From: DATKDP01 sp035546335
Lineage (GTDB): Bacteria > Acidobacteriota > Thermoanaerobaculia > Gp7-AA8
DNA length: 42,707 nucleotides
Assembly (NCBI GenBank): GCA_035546335.1
Contig: DATKDP010000140.1
Location: forward strand, 1 to 42,707
Reading direction: 5' to 3'
Of the stretch, positions 16,576 through 24,246 are shown piece after piece. The position numbers and the translations under genes were made by a program. Under the pieces are notes generated by a model that made no database searches, had not been told where the DNA came from, and saw only the letters and a program-made list of their open reading frames with translations. The first letter of the stretch is position 1. The number at the start of each line of letters is the position of its first letter.

Positions 16576-17261
16576 TTCCATTGCGCGACGTGAATCCCAC
16601 GCGATCCACCGCCTTCGTCAATGGAGGACTGATCATCGTCAACATCCTCTTTTTCTTCTGGGAGGTCTCGCTCGGTCCGCGCCTTCCGGCTGCACTCGAC
16701 GCGATCGCGCTCGTCCCCGCCCGTTTCTGGGGAGGAGGTGATCTCGCCCATGGCGTACTGACGATCTTCACTTCGATGTTCCTCCATGGAGGGTGGCTGC
16801 ACCTCGGAGGCAACATGCTCTATCTCTGGATTTTCGGCGACAACATCGAAGACCGTCTCGGCCACTTCCGCTACCTTCTCTTCTACCTCGCATGCGGCGT
16901 TGCGGCGAGTCTGGCTCACGCCATCGCGAATCCTGCGTCTCGGCTCCCTTCTGTCGGTGCCTCGGGAGCCATCGCCGGCGTTCTCGGGGCCTATCTCGTG
17001 CTCTTTCCCTCGGCGAGGGTCATGACCTTCATCCCGATCGGCTTCTACATCGCCCTGCACGAACTGCCGGCGATCCTGGTCCTCGGTCTCTGGTTTGCCG
17101 TTCAATTGTTCACCGGTGTGGCATCGCTTCAGGTGACTACGGCGCAGGACGTCGGAGGGGTGGCCTGGTTCGCTCACATCGGCGGCTTCGTGGCAGGAGT
17201 GATCCTCATCCTCCTCTTCGGCCGCGGGCGGCGCTCGCGGCAGGTCGTCCCGATGCGATGA
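16572..17261 (+). CDS. Rhomboid-family intramembrane serine protease
   Basis: A 229-residue six-helix inner-membrane protease. FTSMFLHGGWLHLGGNMLYLW (66-86) carries the conserved loop and the Asn of the oxyanion hole. GASGAIAG contains nucleophile Ser131, and AHIGGFVAG contains His202, completing the catalytic dyad. Rhomboids cut single-pass membrane proteins within or near the bilayer. ATG 16572 overlaps the galT TGA, indicating translational coupling; the same frame upstream is a shadow of galT. It ends the plus-strand operon and converges on the 17293 gene. Confidence 0.93.
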   Translation: MIPLRDVNPTRSTAFVNGGLIIVNILFFFWEVSLGPRLPAALDAIALVPARFWGGGDLAHGVLTIFTSMFLHGGWLHLGGNMLYLWIFGDNIEDRLGHFRYLLFYLACGVAASLAHAIANPASRLPSVGASGAIAGVLGAYLVLFPSARVMTFIPIGFYIALHELPAILVLGLWFAVQLFTGVASLQVTTAQDVGGVAWFAHIGGFVAGVILILLFGRGRRSRQVVPMR

Positions 17262-17292
17262 GCAGATTGAATGACGGCAGGTCCAGCTCACC

Positions 17293-18045
17293 TCAGCCGC
17301 GACGCTGAAAGTAGCCGTCGAGCAACTGGAACACCTTCTTGAGAACCTCGGAGGGATACGTGAGCTCGCTGAACGCCTCGCGGTAGATCACCGCGGTCCG
17401 CTGGACATCCTTTTCGCGAAGCGCAAAGACGACTTCGCGCAGCGCTTCCGAGGATTGCGGATCGAGATCGCGTCTCTGTACCTCTCCCTCGAGCAGAACG
17501 AGCGCATCGCGAAGCGGCTCGGGCAGCTCGCCTGCACGCGGACTGGCCGTACCGGGCAGGGTGTGCGATGAGGGAGCACTGTCCGCCAGCGGAGTCGGAG
17601 AGGTCATGTTCACAGAGCCCGGCAGTTCTTTGAGCTGAGAGGTGAACTTCCCGAGAAGGAGGAAGATCTCCTTTTCATTGGCGAAGTTTCCGACGAGACG
17701 GCTGCCTTTGGACAGCTCGAGCTGCTCGGACTCCTGGAGCATGATGTAGGCTTTCGCCCGATCCTCCAGAGCGATTCTCTTTGCGTGGACCCTCCAGGCA
17801 GTGAGGGTTCCCTGGATGAAGCAGGCCTGGCCGGCACGCACGCTGACGGCTTCGACGCTGACATTGTCTTCGATCCGGATCGAGCCATTGGTCGACTCGA
17901 GCTCGGAGTAGGTCCCCGAGTTCTGAATCACCAGGTTGCCCGGGGTCTTGATGGAAAGCTGGCCCTGGCTGTTGAGCTTGATCTCGGTTCCCCGAGGGAT
18001 GATCATCGTGGGGAAATTCGCCTGACTCTCTCCGGCACTGGACAT
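17293..18045 (-). CDS. Beta-rich cytoplasmic protein, possibly bactofilin-like
   Basis: A 250-residue protein with no signal peptide. Residues about 14-115 are a series of short alternating hydrophobic strands (IPRGTEIKLNSQGQLSIK, then GNLVIQNSG, SIRIEDNV, VSVRAGQACF, and so on) as in right-handed beta-helix bactofilins. A Pro/Ser-rich linker and a helical C-terminal third follow. The gene lies directly downstream of, and overlapping, an M23 peptidase gene, a pairing known for bactofilins, which position such enzymes. The family assignment is inference; the spacing and strand pattern are what I see. ATG 18045 shares one base with the upstream TGA; a GTG at 18048 is an alternative start. Confidence 0.6.
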   Translation of the reverse strand: MSSAGESQANFPTMIIPRGTEIKLNSQGQLSIKTPGNLVIQNSGTYSELESTNGSIRIEDNVSVEAVSVRAGQACFIQGTLTAWRVHAKRIALEDRAKAYIMLQESEQLELSKGSRLVGNFANEKEIFLLLGKFTSQLKELPGSVNMTSPTPLADSAPSSHTLPGTASPRAGELPEPLRDALVLLEGEVQRRDLDPQSSEALREVVFALREKDVQRTAVIYREAFSELTYPSEVLKKVFQLLDGYFQRRG

Positions 18046-19085
18046 CACACTCTCCTTCTCCCGATGAATGCCGAGGGCAGTGGATCGAAGTTCTTGTAGT
18101 CCTTGGAGGATCTGGACCCGATCAGAAGTTGTTCCTCATTGTTCCACTGGTAGTTCAGAATGTAAATACGAGGGTCGATCGGGTCGTAGTGCCCGGGGCG
18201 TTCGAGATCGCTGCGAACCTCGTAGTGCAGGTGATCGTTGGTGCTCCATCCGGTCGAGCCCACCGTCGCGATCGTCTGCCCCTGTTTGACCTGCTGGCCC
18301 GGCCGGACGTTCACGGCATCGCAATGCGCATAGATGGTGATGAAGCGGTCGTTGTGATTCACGACGACGACGTTGCCGTATCGCCACCAGTTCACGCTCT
18401 GGCGAAGCGGATACCTCCCGGAAAAAGTCACGACACCGTCTGCTGCGGCAAAGATTGCGGTCCCCTTCGGAGCGGCGAGGTCGAGACCCTTGTGGAAATC
18501 GGCGGCGCGAGTGAAGGGATTGACTCTCGATCCGAAGGGTGAAGTCAGAACGAACTGGTCGGACGGAATCGGAAGAATCGAGGGAGTGTGCTTCACCATG
18601 TCGGCATTCGTCGATTCATAGAGGGCGAGCATGTCGATCTGGTGCTGGAGCCGATCGATCGATTCCTCGAGCATCGACTGCCGGCGCCGCGCCGCCTCCA
18701 ACTCCTCGTGGATGTCCACCGATGCGCCGGCCATCGACGATGCATCTCCACCCTGGCCGATCCTCCCTCCCCCTTCGAGTCCGTAGACTGCGATCAACTT
18801 CTCGATCCTGATGCGCTGTTCGTCCAGACTCTTCTCGAGTGACACCATCTGGTCGACATGCTGTTTCAGACGCTCTCGCTGAACCGCCTGTTCCTGCCTG
18901 ACCGATCGGAGATGAGTCGACTTGTAGACACGACGGATGACCGAAGGAGCAGCGGCCATCGAAGCGATGACGAACATCAGCACGATGACCGACAGCAGTA
19001 GCAGGGCGGTGACGCGCCGCCGGTCGACGAAGAAGTAGCGAACCCTTCGCCGGATGTCGCTCGGGTGAATCTGGATCTCGATCAT
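18045..19085 (-). CDS. M23 family peptidoglycan endopeptidase
   Basis: A 346-residue protein with a basic cytoplasmic N-terminus, one transmembrane helix (about 26-45), a coiled-coil periplasmic stalk (about 60-160) and a LytM/M23 domain. Zinc ligands are His and Asp in FHKGLDLAAPKG, and His in DHLHYEVRSD preceded by ITIYAHCDAV. It should cleave peptidoglycan cross-bridges or activate amidases at the periplasmic face. The start at 19085 gives the MIEIQIHP N-terminus. It overlaps the downstream beta-rich gene by a shared base, so the two are likely co-expressed. Confidence 0.92.
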   Translation of the reverse strand: MIEIQIHPSDIRRRVRYFFVDRRRVTALLLLSVIVLMFVIASMAAAPSVIRRVYKSTHLRSVRQEQAVQRERLKQHVDQMVSLEKSLDEQRIRIEKLIAVYGLEGGGRIGQGGDASSMAGASVDIHEELEAARRRQSMLEESIDRLQHQIDMLALYESTNADMVKHTPSILPIPSDQFVLTSPFGSRVNPFTRAADFHKGLDLAAPKGTAIFAAADGVVTFSGRYPLRQSVNWWRYGNVVVVNHNDRFITIYAHCDAVNVRPGQQVKQGQTIATVGSTGWSTNDHLHYEVRSDLERPGHYDPIDPRIYILNYQWNNEEQLLIGSRSSKDYKNFDPLPSAFIGRRRV

Positions 19086-19163
19086 CTGGACGCCAAGGAA
19101 ATGAAATATAACACTGACTTGGGGGATGGGGCGAGGGGAAGGGGAAGATTTTTTGCACGGATG

Positions 19164-19230
19164 GCAGATAGCAGAGCCGAGGAGACGAGAGCCGTCACCC
19201 TCTGCTATCTGCTATCTGCTATCTGCTATC
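19164..19230. repeat. Inverted repeat with heptamer tandem repeats
   Basis: TCTGCTA is repeated four times exactly at 19201-19228, followed by TC. GCAGATAGCAGAG (19164-19176) is the exact complement of CTCTGCTATCTGC (19200-19212), giving a 13-bp stem with a 23-base loop. The last three codons and stop of the TVP38-family gene (19219 on the minus strand) are made of this repeat. The copy number could vary by slippage. Confidence 0.85.
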
Positions 19231-19950
19231 CGTCATCGTCACGGCCTCTCCCCCCTCCCCCACCCATCCCTTCTCCAACCTCTTCTTGATCATCATCGGC
19301 ACGAGCGCGAGCAGGGCGAGCAGGGTGCCGACGACCAGCAGGCGGAGAAATGCATCCTCTCCCCTCAGTTTTCCGCTCGCCAGGGCATCCGCCGAATACG
19401 TCACGATGAAGTGCGCCGGGGCGGCGCCCAGCAGAGTCCCGAAGTAGAAATGAGCGACGCCCATTCGGGCGACACCGGCTGCATAATTCAGCACGGCGAA
19501 CGGAAAGACGGGCAGAAGGCGGAGAATGAGCATCGATTTGAATCCCGCCTTCTCGAGCTGTTTCTCGGCGCGTATCCCGTGGCGTCCGAGCTTCGGGAGG
19601 AGTCCCGCGCCGACGAAGCGAGCGATCCAATACGCACCGAGTGCTCCAATGGAGCCGCCAAGGAGGGCATACACCCCTCCAAGAGCTGCTCCCCAGATGA
19701 TCCCCGCCGAAATCACGAAGACGGTAGCCGGAATGGCGACGACGCAGCCGAAAGCGTAGAGAGCCATGAAGACCAGAGGGCCGTACCACACCGAGCGAAG
19801 GGCCCCGACGATCCTGCGCGCATTGTCGAGCGTGATCCACTCGCGAGCTGGCGTGAAGTAGACGGTGGCAATCGCCGCGCAAAGCAGCGAGGCTACGGCG
19901 AATCGCGCAAGGATGTTGCGGTTCGAGAGCCTGGATACAGGAGTGATCAT
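19219..19950 (-). CDS. TVP38/TMEM64 family membrane protein
   Basis: A 243-residue multi-pass inner-membrane protein of the DedA/TVP38/TMEM64 (VTT-domain) superfamily. It shows a PATVFVISAGIIWG segment near 75, the family motif GSIGALGAYWIARFVG, and LPVFPFAVLNYAAGVA with the re-entrant-loop pattern. Such proteins are implicated in lipid scrambling or transport. The start at 19950 overlaps the stop of the upstream STN-domain gene as ATGA, preferred over the in-frame start at 20037. The C-terminal residues are encoded by a heptamer repeat. Confidence 0.88.
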   Translation of the reverse strand: MITPVSRLSNRNILARFAVASLLCAAIATVYFTPAREWITLDNARRIVGALRSVWYGPLVFMALYAFGCVVAIPATVFVISAGIIWGAALGGVYALLGGSIGALGAYWIARFVGAGLLPKLGRHGIRAEKQLEKAGFKSMLILRLLPVFPFAVLNYAAGVARMGVAHFYFGTLLGAAPAHFIVTYSADALASGKLRGEDAFLRLLVVGTLLALLALVPMMIKKRLEKGWVGEGGEAVTMTDSR

Positions 19951-20504
19951 CGCGGCGTGACCCGCAGAATCGAGTTCGGCTCGATGGTTCCGCGCAATCC
20001 GATCGATTGGAAAATCTTGCGGATGCCAACGCTGCACGGAACTTCATGAAAGAGAAAGGTTCCGCGTCCCTGCACCTTCGGGTCGACCATCAGATTCCGA
20101 ATTCCGCATTGCTCCTGGATCGAAGTGAGAATGACTCTCACTTCTTCTTCCTTGACATCGATCGTCAGCACCGGCTCGCCGGCGTCGCGAAGAACGTAGC
20201 GTTGCTGCTCTTCCGTCAGCACGAGTCCAGCGTGCTCGGAAATGCGCTGCAGCGCAACCAGCGGGTCGAGTGAGAGCAGGACCAGATTGAGCATCCGATC
20301 ACGCTCGAGATCGACGACGATCGGCTTGCGAACATGAATCTGCATAGATCGCGTCACGGCGAACAGGGACGCCCGCTCCGCAATCACGTCGATCCGTCCC
20401 GCACCCTCTTCGGAGCGGAGTACGCGGTATCTGCCGACCCCCGCGGCCGAAACACTCGACAGCAGAAGGACCGTCGCAAGAGACAAAACAGAGGCTCGCG
20501 TCAT
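19947..20504 (-). CDS. Secreted protein with STN/secretin N-like domains
   Basis: A 185-residue exported protein with a signal peptide (about 1-20, ending in SAAG). Two consecutive small alpha/beta modules follow, about 38-100 and 110-185. The second (LTIDVKEEEVRVILTSIQEQ, then NLMVDPKVQGRGTFLFHEVP and NSILRV) has the pattern of the STN/secretin N-terminal domains of PilQ-type secretins. There is no secretin barrel, and no pil or gsp gene is nearby. It may work as a free periplasmic adaptor or a truncated relic. Its start overlaps the thiolase stop as ATGA. Confidence 0.7.
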   Translation of the reverse strand: MTRASVLSLATVLLLSSVSAAGVGRYRVLRSEEGAGRIDVIAERASLFAVTRSMQIHVRKPIVVDLERDRMLNLVLLSLDPLVALQRISEHAGLVLTEEQQRYVLRDAGEPVLTIDVKEEEVRVILTSIQEQCGIRNLMVDPKVQGRGTFLFHEVPCSVGIRKIFQSIGLRGTIEPNSILRVTPR

Positions 20505-21685
20505 AGGGCTTCGCTTCTGCTTTCGACGATCATTGCGATTCCCTGCCCGCCGCCGATACAGGCCGACGCGATACCGTAACGCATTCCGCTCCGCCGTAGC
20601 TCATGAAGCAGCGTCAACACCAGACGCGTGCCGGTGGCGGCGAGCGGGTGCCCGAGGGCAATCGCGCCGCCATTGACGTTCAGACGATCTTCGTCGATTC
20701 CCAGCTCGCGAATCACTGCGAGAATCTGTCCGGCAAAGGCCTCGTTGATCTCGAAGCGGTCGATCTGATCCAGCGTCATTCCGGCCCGCTCCAGCGCGAT
20801 CCGGATCGCCGGAACGGGGCCGATCCCCATGATGTCGGGATCGCACCCGGTGATGCCCCATGAGACGATTCGCCCGAGGGGTGAGAGACCCTTCGCCCTG
20901 GCATTTTCCTCCGCGGTAACGACGACCATCGCAGCACCATCGACGATTCCGCTGGCATTCCCCGCCGTGACGAAGCCATCCCCGGCGAATGCCGGCTTGA
21001 GTTTCGCCAGCCCCTCGAGCGTCGTCTCGGGACGGAGATGATCATCCCTGGTCACCGGCTCCTTTTTCGGATGGATCGGAACGGCCACGATCTCTTGGGA
21101 GAGCAGACACGCCTCGGAGGCTCTTACTGCCCGCTGCTGGCTTCTCACGGCGTAGGCATCCTGCTGCTCGCGCGAAATCTCGTACTTCCGCGCGAGATTG
21201 TCCGAGGTCTGTGCCATGTAGTACCCGGTGTAGGTATCGAGAAGCGCGACCATCAGCGAGTCTTCCAGCGCTCCCTGACCCAGCCGCAGACCCTTGCGCG
21301 CGCCACGAATTACGTGCGGCGCTTGAGACATGTTCTCCATTCCACCTGCGAGCACCGTCGTCGCATCGCCCAGACGGATCTGTTCGGCACCGCCGATGAT
21401 CGACTGAATCCCCGATCCGCAAAGGCGGTTCACCGTCAGCGCCGGAACGTGGTTCGGAACGCCGGCCTTCAGTCCCACGTGCCGGGCGCCATAGATTGCA
21501 TCGCCCGAAGTCTGCAGTGCATTGCCGACGATCACATGATCCACCTCTTCGGGACCGAGCCCGCTGCGCGAGAGCGCTTCCTTCGCCGCGATCACTCCCA
21601 GCTCGATCGCACTGATGTCGGCAAAACTGCCGTTGTACTCCGCCATCGGAGTACGGGCTCCATTGACGATGACGACTTCTTTCAT
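20501..21685 (-). CDS. Acetyl-CoA acetyltransferase (thiolase)
   Basis: A 394-residue biosynthetic-type thiolase that condenses two acetyl-CoA or cleaves 3-ketoacyl-CoA in the cytoplasm. The nucleophile is Cys89 in NRLCGSGIQSI. His346 in ALGHPLAATGTR and Cys376 in ASACIGGGQG complete the active site. NEAFAGQ near 315 is another family block. Length is typical. It sits inside an operon of membrane and envelope genes (CPBP protease before it, STN protein after it) linked by ATGA overlaps, an unusual setting for a metabolic gene. Confidence 0.94.
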   Translation of the reverse strand: MKEVVIVNGARTPMAEYNGSFADISAIELGVIAAKEALSRSGLGPEEVDHVIVGNALQTSGDAIYGARHVGLKAGVPNHVPALTVNRLCGSGIQSIIGGAEQIRLGDATTVLAGGMENMSQAPHVIRGARKGLRLGQGALEDSLMVALLDTYTGYYMAQTSDNLARKYEISREQQDAYAVRSQQRAVRASEACLLSQEIVAVPIHPKKEPVTRDDHLRPETTLEGLAKLKPAFAGDGFVTAGNASGIVDGAAMVVVTAEENARAKGLSPLGRIVSWGITGCDPDIMGIGPVPAIRIALERAGMTLDQIDRFEINEAFAGQILAVIRELGIDEDRLNVNGGAIALGHPLAATGTRLVLTLLHELRRSGMRYGIASACIGGGQGIAMIVESRSEAL

Positions 21686-22554
21686 GCTTTCTCCCGCTTC
21701 TTCTCTTCCTGCTGTGCGCCCGGCCGCGCCACGGCAGCCTCTGGGGCGCCGGACGTTTTGAACAGCCGGAAAGGCGGAGTCGTCACGCAGGTGATTTCAT
21801 ACAACAGGAAAACGATCGCCGCTGTTTCCACCACGGTCATCCAGATGCTCCCCTCGATGCCGAACGCCCCTCCGGTGATGAACCGTGGTCCGTAGACCTC
21901 GGTTGCCACAATCGAGGACTGCGGGGTGAAACCGCTGACGCGATGGCCCAGCAACGGCCCGATCGTCACGTTCCAGCCGAGGTGAATCGCAATGGGCAGC
22001 CAGAGCGACCGTCGCCAGAGCCACGCAAGCGACAGAACGATGCCTGCGAGCCATACGTTGACGAACGGAAGCAGTCCTGCACCGCTGTTGCCCGCGTGGA
22101 GAGCCGCGAACAGCAGCGGCATGATCACGAGCGCAACGTCGGTACGCCAGGCTGCGAGCTTCTGGAAGATGTAGCCTCGAAACAGCAGCTCTTCGTGCAG
22201 GGCGGCGGGAACATAGAAGAGGGCGACCTCGAGCCAGGGAAATCCGCGGCCGACGGTCCGGTTCGTCTCGGCACTCAGAGACACGAGCGTGTCGGCCGCC
22301 GCGATGAGGAACAGCGCGAGGAGTCCGCCCACGAGCAGGTCGATCCCCGCCGTCCTCGTCCCGACGAGAAGGCCGAGCCGCGTGCGATCGCCGGTGAGCC
22401 TGATCGTGAGCAGTGACGTCAGGATCACGGCGACCAATCCGATGAGATGGTTCGAAACCGGATCGCCGCCGAAGAGGCGAACCGGGAGGAGGAGGAACAG
22501 CAGATAGAAGGCGGCGAAGCCTGCGAGCGCGGGAAATGGGTTCGCGTGCTGCAT
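21682..22554 (-). CDS. CPBP family intramembrane metalloprotease
   Basis: A 290-residue multi-pass membrane protein of the CAAX-protease/CPBP (Abi) family. Motif 1 is HEELLFRGYIFQ (120-131) with the glutamate pair and Arg126. Motif 2 is the His in FAALHAGNSG, and motif 3 is IHLGWNVTIG. Bacterial members are proposed intramembrane proteases, with few known substrates. The C-terminal ~30 residues are polar and charged. It is followed by the thiolase with an ATGA overlap, and preceded by a 99-base spacer carrying an inverted repeat. Confidence 0.88.
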   Translation of the reverse strand: MQHANPFPALAGFAAFYLLFLLLPVRLFGGDPVSNHLIGLVAVILTSLLTIRLTGDRTRLGLLVGTRTAGIDLLVGGLLALFLIAAADTLVSLSAETNRTVGRGFPWLEVALFYVPAALHEELLFRGYIFQKLAAWRTDVALVIMPLLFAALHAGNSGAGLLPFVNVWLAGIVLSLAWLWRRSLWLPIAIHLGWNVTIGPLLGHRVSGFTPQSSIVATEVYGPRFITGGAFGIEGSIWMTVVETAAIVFLLYEITCVTTPPFRLFKTSGAPEAAVARPGAQQEEKKREKA

Positions 22555-22556
22555 CC

Positions 22557-22646
22557 GGCTGGAGCCAGCGCCTCGAGGGTCTCGATCTCTCGCCGCTCGT
22601 TCGTCGACGCTCGTTACGCTGGCTGGTCCCGAGCCTCCAGCCTCCA
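22557..22646. repeat. Inverted repeat with a tandem heptamer
   Basis: GGCTGGAG (22557-22564) pairs with CTCCAGCC (22635-22642). The right arm contains GCCTCCA twice in tandem (22633-22646). The element fills the 99-base spacer between the exbD-like gene and the CPBP gene. It is a weaker version of the architecture at 143-227 and 19164-19230. Confidence 0.55.
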
Positions 22647-22653
22647 GGCTCTC

Positions 22654-23061
22654 CTACTGGACGTCATCGACGATGATTCCGATGTTGCGTGCACCGCTGG
22701 CACGCGCCATATCGAGAAACTTGATCGCCGCTTCGTAATTCACGTCAGCTTCTCCCTTGAAGAACACCATTTTCCCGGTGTTCCCCTTGATGATCTCGCG
22801 GAAGCGCTGCGGGAACTGCTCGGGGGGCACCTCCTCCTTGTTGATGAAGATCTGGTTGTTCGGCGTATAACGCAGAACGATCTGATCGGACATCACGTCG
22901 ATGGGAAGGCCGGGAGGCGCTTTCGGAGGAACCTTGACGAGATAGCCCATCTGGACGACCGGAGTGATGACCATGAAAATGATCAGAAGCACCAGCACAA
23001 CGTCCACCAGAGGTGTGACGTTGATGTTGGCGTTCATCGAACCGCCGCCGCCTACCTGCAT
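22654..23061 (-). CDS. exbD: ExbD/TolR-family protein (second copy)
   Basis: The 135-residue product has one N-terminal transmembrane helix and a periplasmic domain. NVTPLVDVVLVLLIIFMV carries the proton-relay Asp20. With ExbB it converts proton-motive force into energy for TonB. The N-terminus starts with a glycine run (MQVGGGGSMN). It lies 2 bases after the first exbD, so the two are co-translated and may form mixed or alternative dimers. Confidence 0.9.
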   Translation of the reverse strand: MQVGGGGSMNANINVTPLVDVVLVLLIIFMVITPVVQMGYLVKVPPKAPPGLPIDVMSDQIVLRYTPNNQIFINKEEVPPEQFPQRFREIIKGNTGKMVFFKGEADVNYEAAIKFLDMARASGARNIGIIVDDVQ

Positions 23062-23063
23062 GG

Positions 23064-23516
23064 CTATACCTCCGATCCCGGCTGTCTGACCGGCTCTGCG
23101 ACGAGTCCGACGTCCTGGAACCCGACTTCCCGGCAGGCGCGCAGCACGTCGAGGACTTCACCGTATTTGACCCGGGAGTCGCCTTTGACGGCGATCTCCC
23201 GATCGGGCGCACGATCATGAATCTGTTGCAATTCGGAGAGCACCTGCTCTTTTCTCACGACGAGACTTCCCAGATAGACCGTCCCATCTTCCTTGACCGA
23301 GATCTGAAGCTGCTTGTCGGTGTCGGGAGTCTTCTCGGGTGCCTGGGTCTTGGGAAGGACGACCGGCACACCTCTCTGCAGCATGGGGGTGACAACCATG
23401 AAGATGATCAGCAGCACCAGGCAGACGTCGACCAGGGGAGTGACGTTGATGTCGGACATCGATCCGACCTTCTGAAATTTCCCCGCGGAGCTGTGGAAGC
23501 TATGCCTTCGTTTCAT
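23064..23516 (-). CDS. exbD: ExbD/TolR-family protein (first copy)
   Basis: A 150-residue homologue with the conserved helix INVTPLVDVCLVLLIIFMVV and proton-relay Asp30, then a periplasmic domain containing KQLQISVKEDGTVYLG and REIAVKGDSRVKYGEVLDVL. Its start lies 17 bases inside the exbB end. It differs clearly from the downstream copy, which points to an old duplication with separate roles rather than redundancy. Confidence 0.92.
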   Translation of the reverse strand: MKRRHSFHSSAGKFQKVGSMSDINVTPLVDVCLVLLIIFMVVTPMLQRGVPVVLPKTQAPEKTPDTDKQLQISVKEDGTVYLGSLVVRKEQVLSELQQIHDRAPDREIAVKGDSRVKYGEVLDVLRACREVGFQDVGLVAEPVRQPGSEV

Positions 23517-24189
23517 GACTGAGTCCCGCTTCCTTGAGGAAGTAGATGCTCATCTCCGAGCCGGAATTCGACATCTCGACGGTGAAGCGGTCGATTCGAT
23601 TCTGAAAGTAGTTGTAAGCCCAGACTGCGGGGATCGCAACGCCGAGACCGACTGCCGTGGCGATGAGCGCCTCGGAGATACCGGCGGAAACGGAGGCGAT
23701 ACCGCCTCCCGATCGAGCCATTCCCTCGAACGCGCCGATGATGCCGAGCACGGTGCCGAAGAGGCCGACGAAAGGAGCGGTGGCGCCGATGGTTGCGAGC
23801 CCGCCGAGGTTTTCCTTCATCTCGGCGATGGTGATCATCGCCGTGCGATCCATGCCCTGCCGGGCGGCCTCGAGTGGAATCTCCGGGTCGAGATTCCGCT
23901 TGTCGCGGCGCACGGCCTCGAACTCGAGGAGTCCGGCGGCGATGACCTTGGCCAGATGGCTGTGTTTGTACTTCTTGGTGACGTCGATGGCCTCCTGATA
24001 CGCGCTCCGCGTCAGGAGATTCGACAGAGCTCCGATCAGCTTGAGGGACTGATTCTTCGCCTGCGTGAAGAGAATCATCCGCTCGACCATGATCCAGATC
24101 GAGTAGATCGACATCGCGAGCAGAACGAAGATCACGCTCTTTCCGAGCGGAGTCATCGCATTCCACATTCCTGTGAGGCTCATATCCAT
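23500..24189 (-). CDS. exbB: ExbB/TolQ/MotA-family proton channel protein
   Basis: A 229-residue protein with three transmembrane helices (about 18-38, 130-150, 170-190). The signature region is NLGGLATIGATAPFVGLFGTVLGIIGAFEGM, followed by SEALIATAVGLGVAIPAVWAYN. It forms the inner-membrane stator with ExbD. An alternative start at the second Met (24183) would shorten it by two residues. TonB is the preceding gene, so TonB energisation is more likely than a Tol-Pal role. Confidence 0.93.
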   Translation of the reverse strand: MDMSLTGMWNAMTPLGKSVIFVLLAMSIYSIWIMVERMILFTQAKNQSLKLIGALSNLLTRSAYQEAIDVTKKYKHSHLAKVIAAGLLEFEAVRRDKRNLDPEIPLEAARQGMDRTAMITIAEMKENLGGLATIGATAPFVGLFGTVLGIIGAFEGMARSGGGIASVSAGISEALIATAVGLGVAIPAVWAYNYFQNRIDRFTVEMSNSGSEMSIYFLKEAGLSHETKA

Positions 24190-24246
24190 GGCTGGTTCTC
24201 CTCCTGAATCGAGCCCGGCGCCATCCGGACCTCGACCTCTTGTTTT

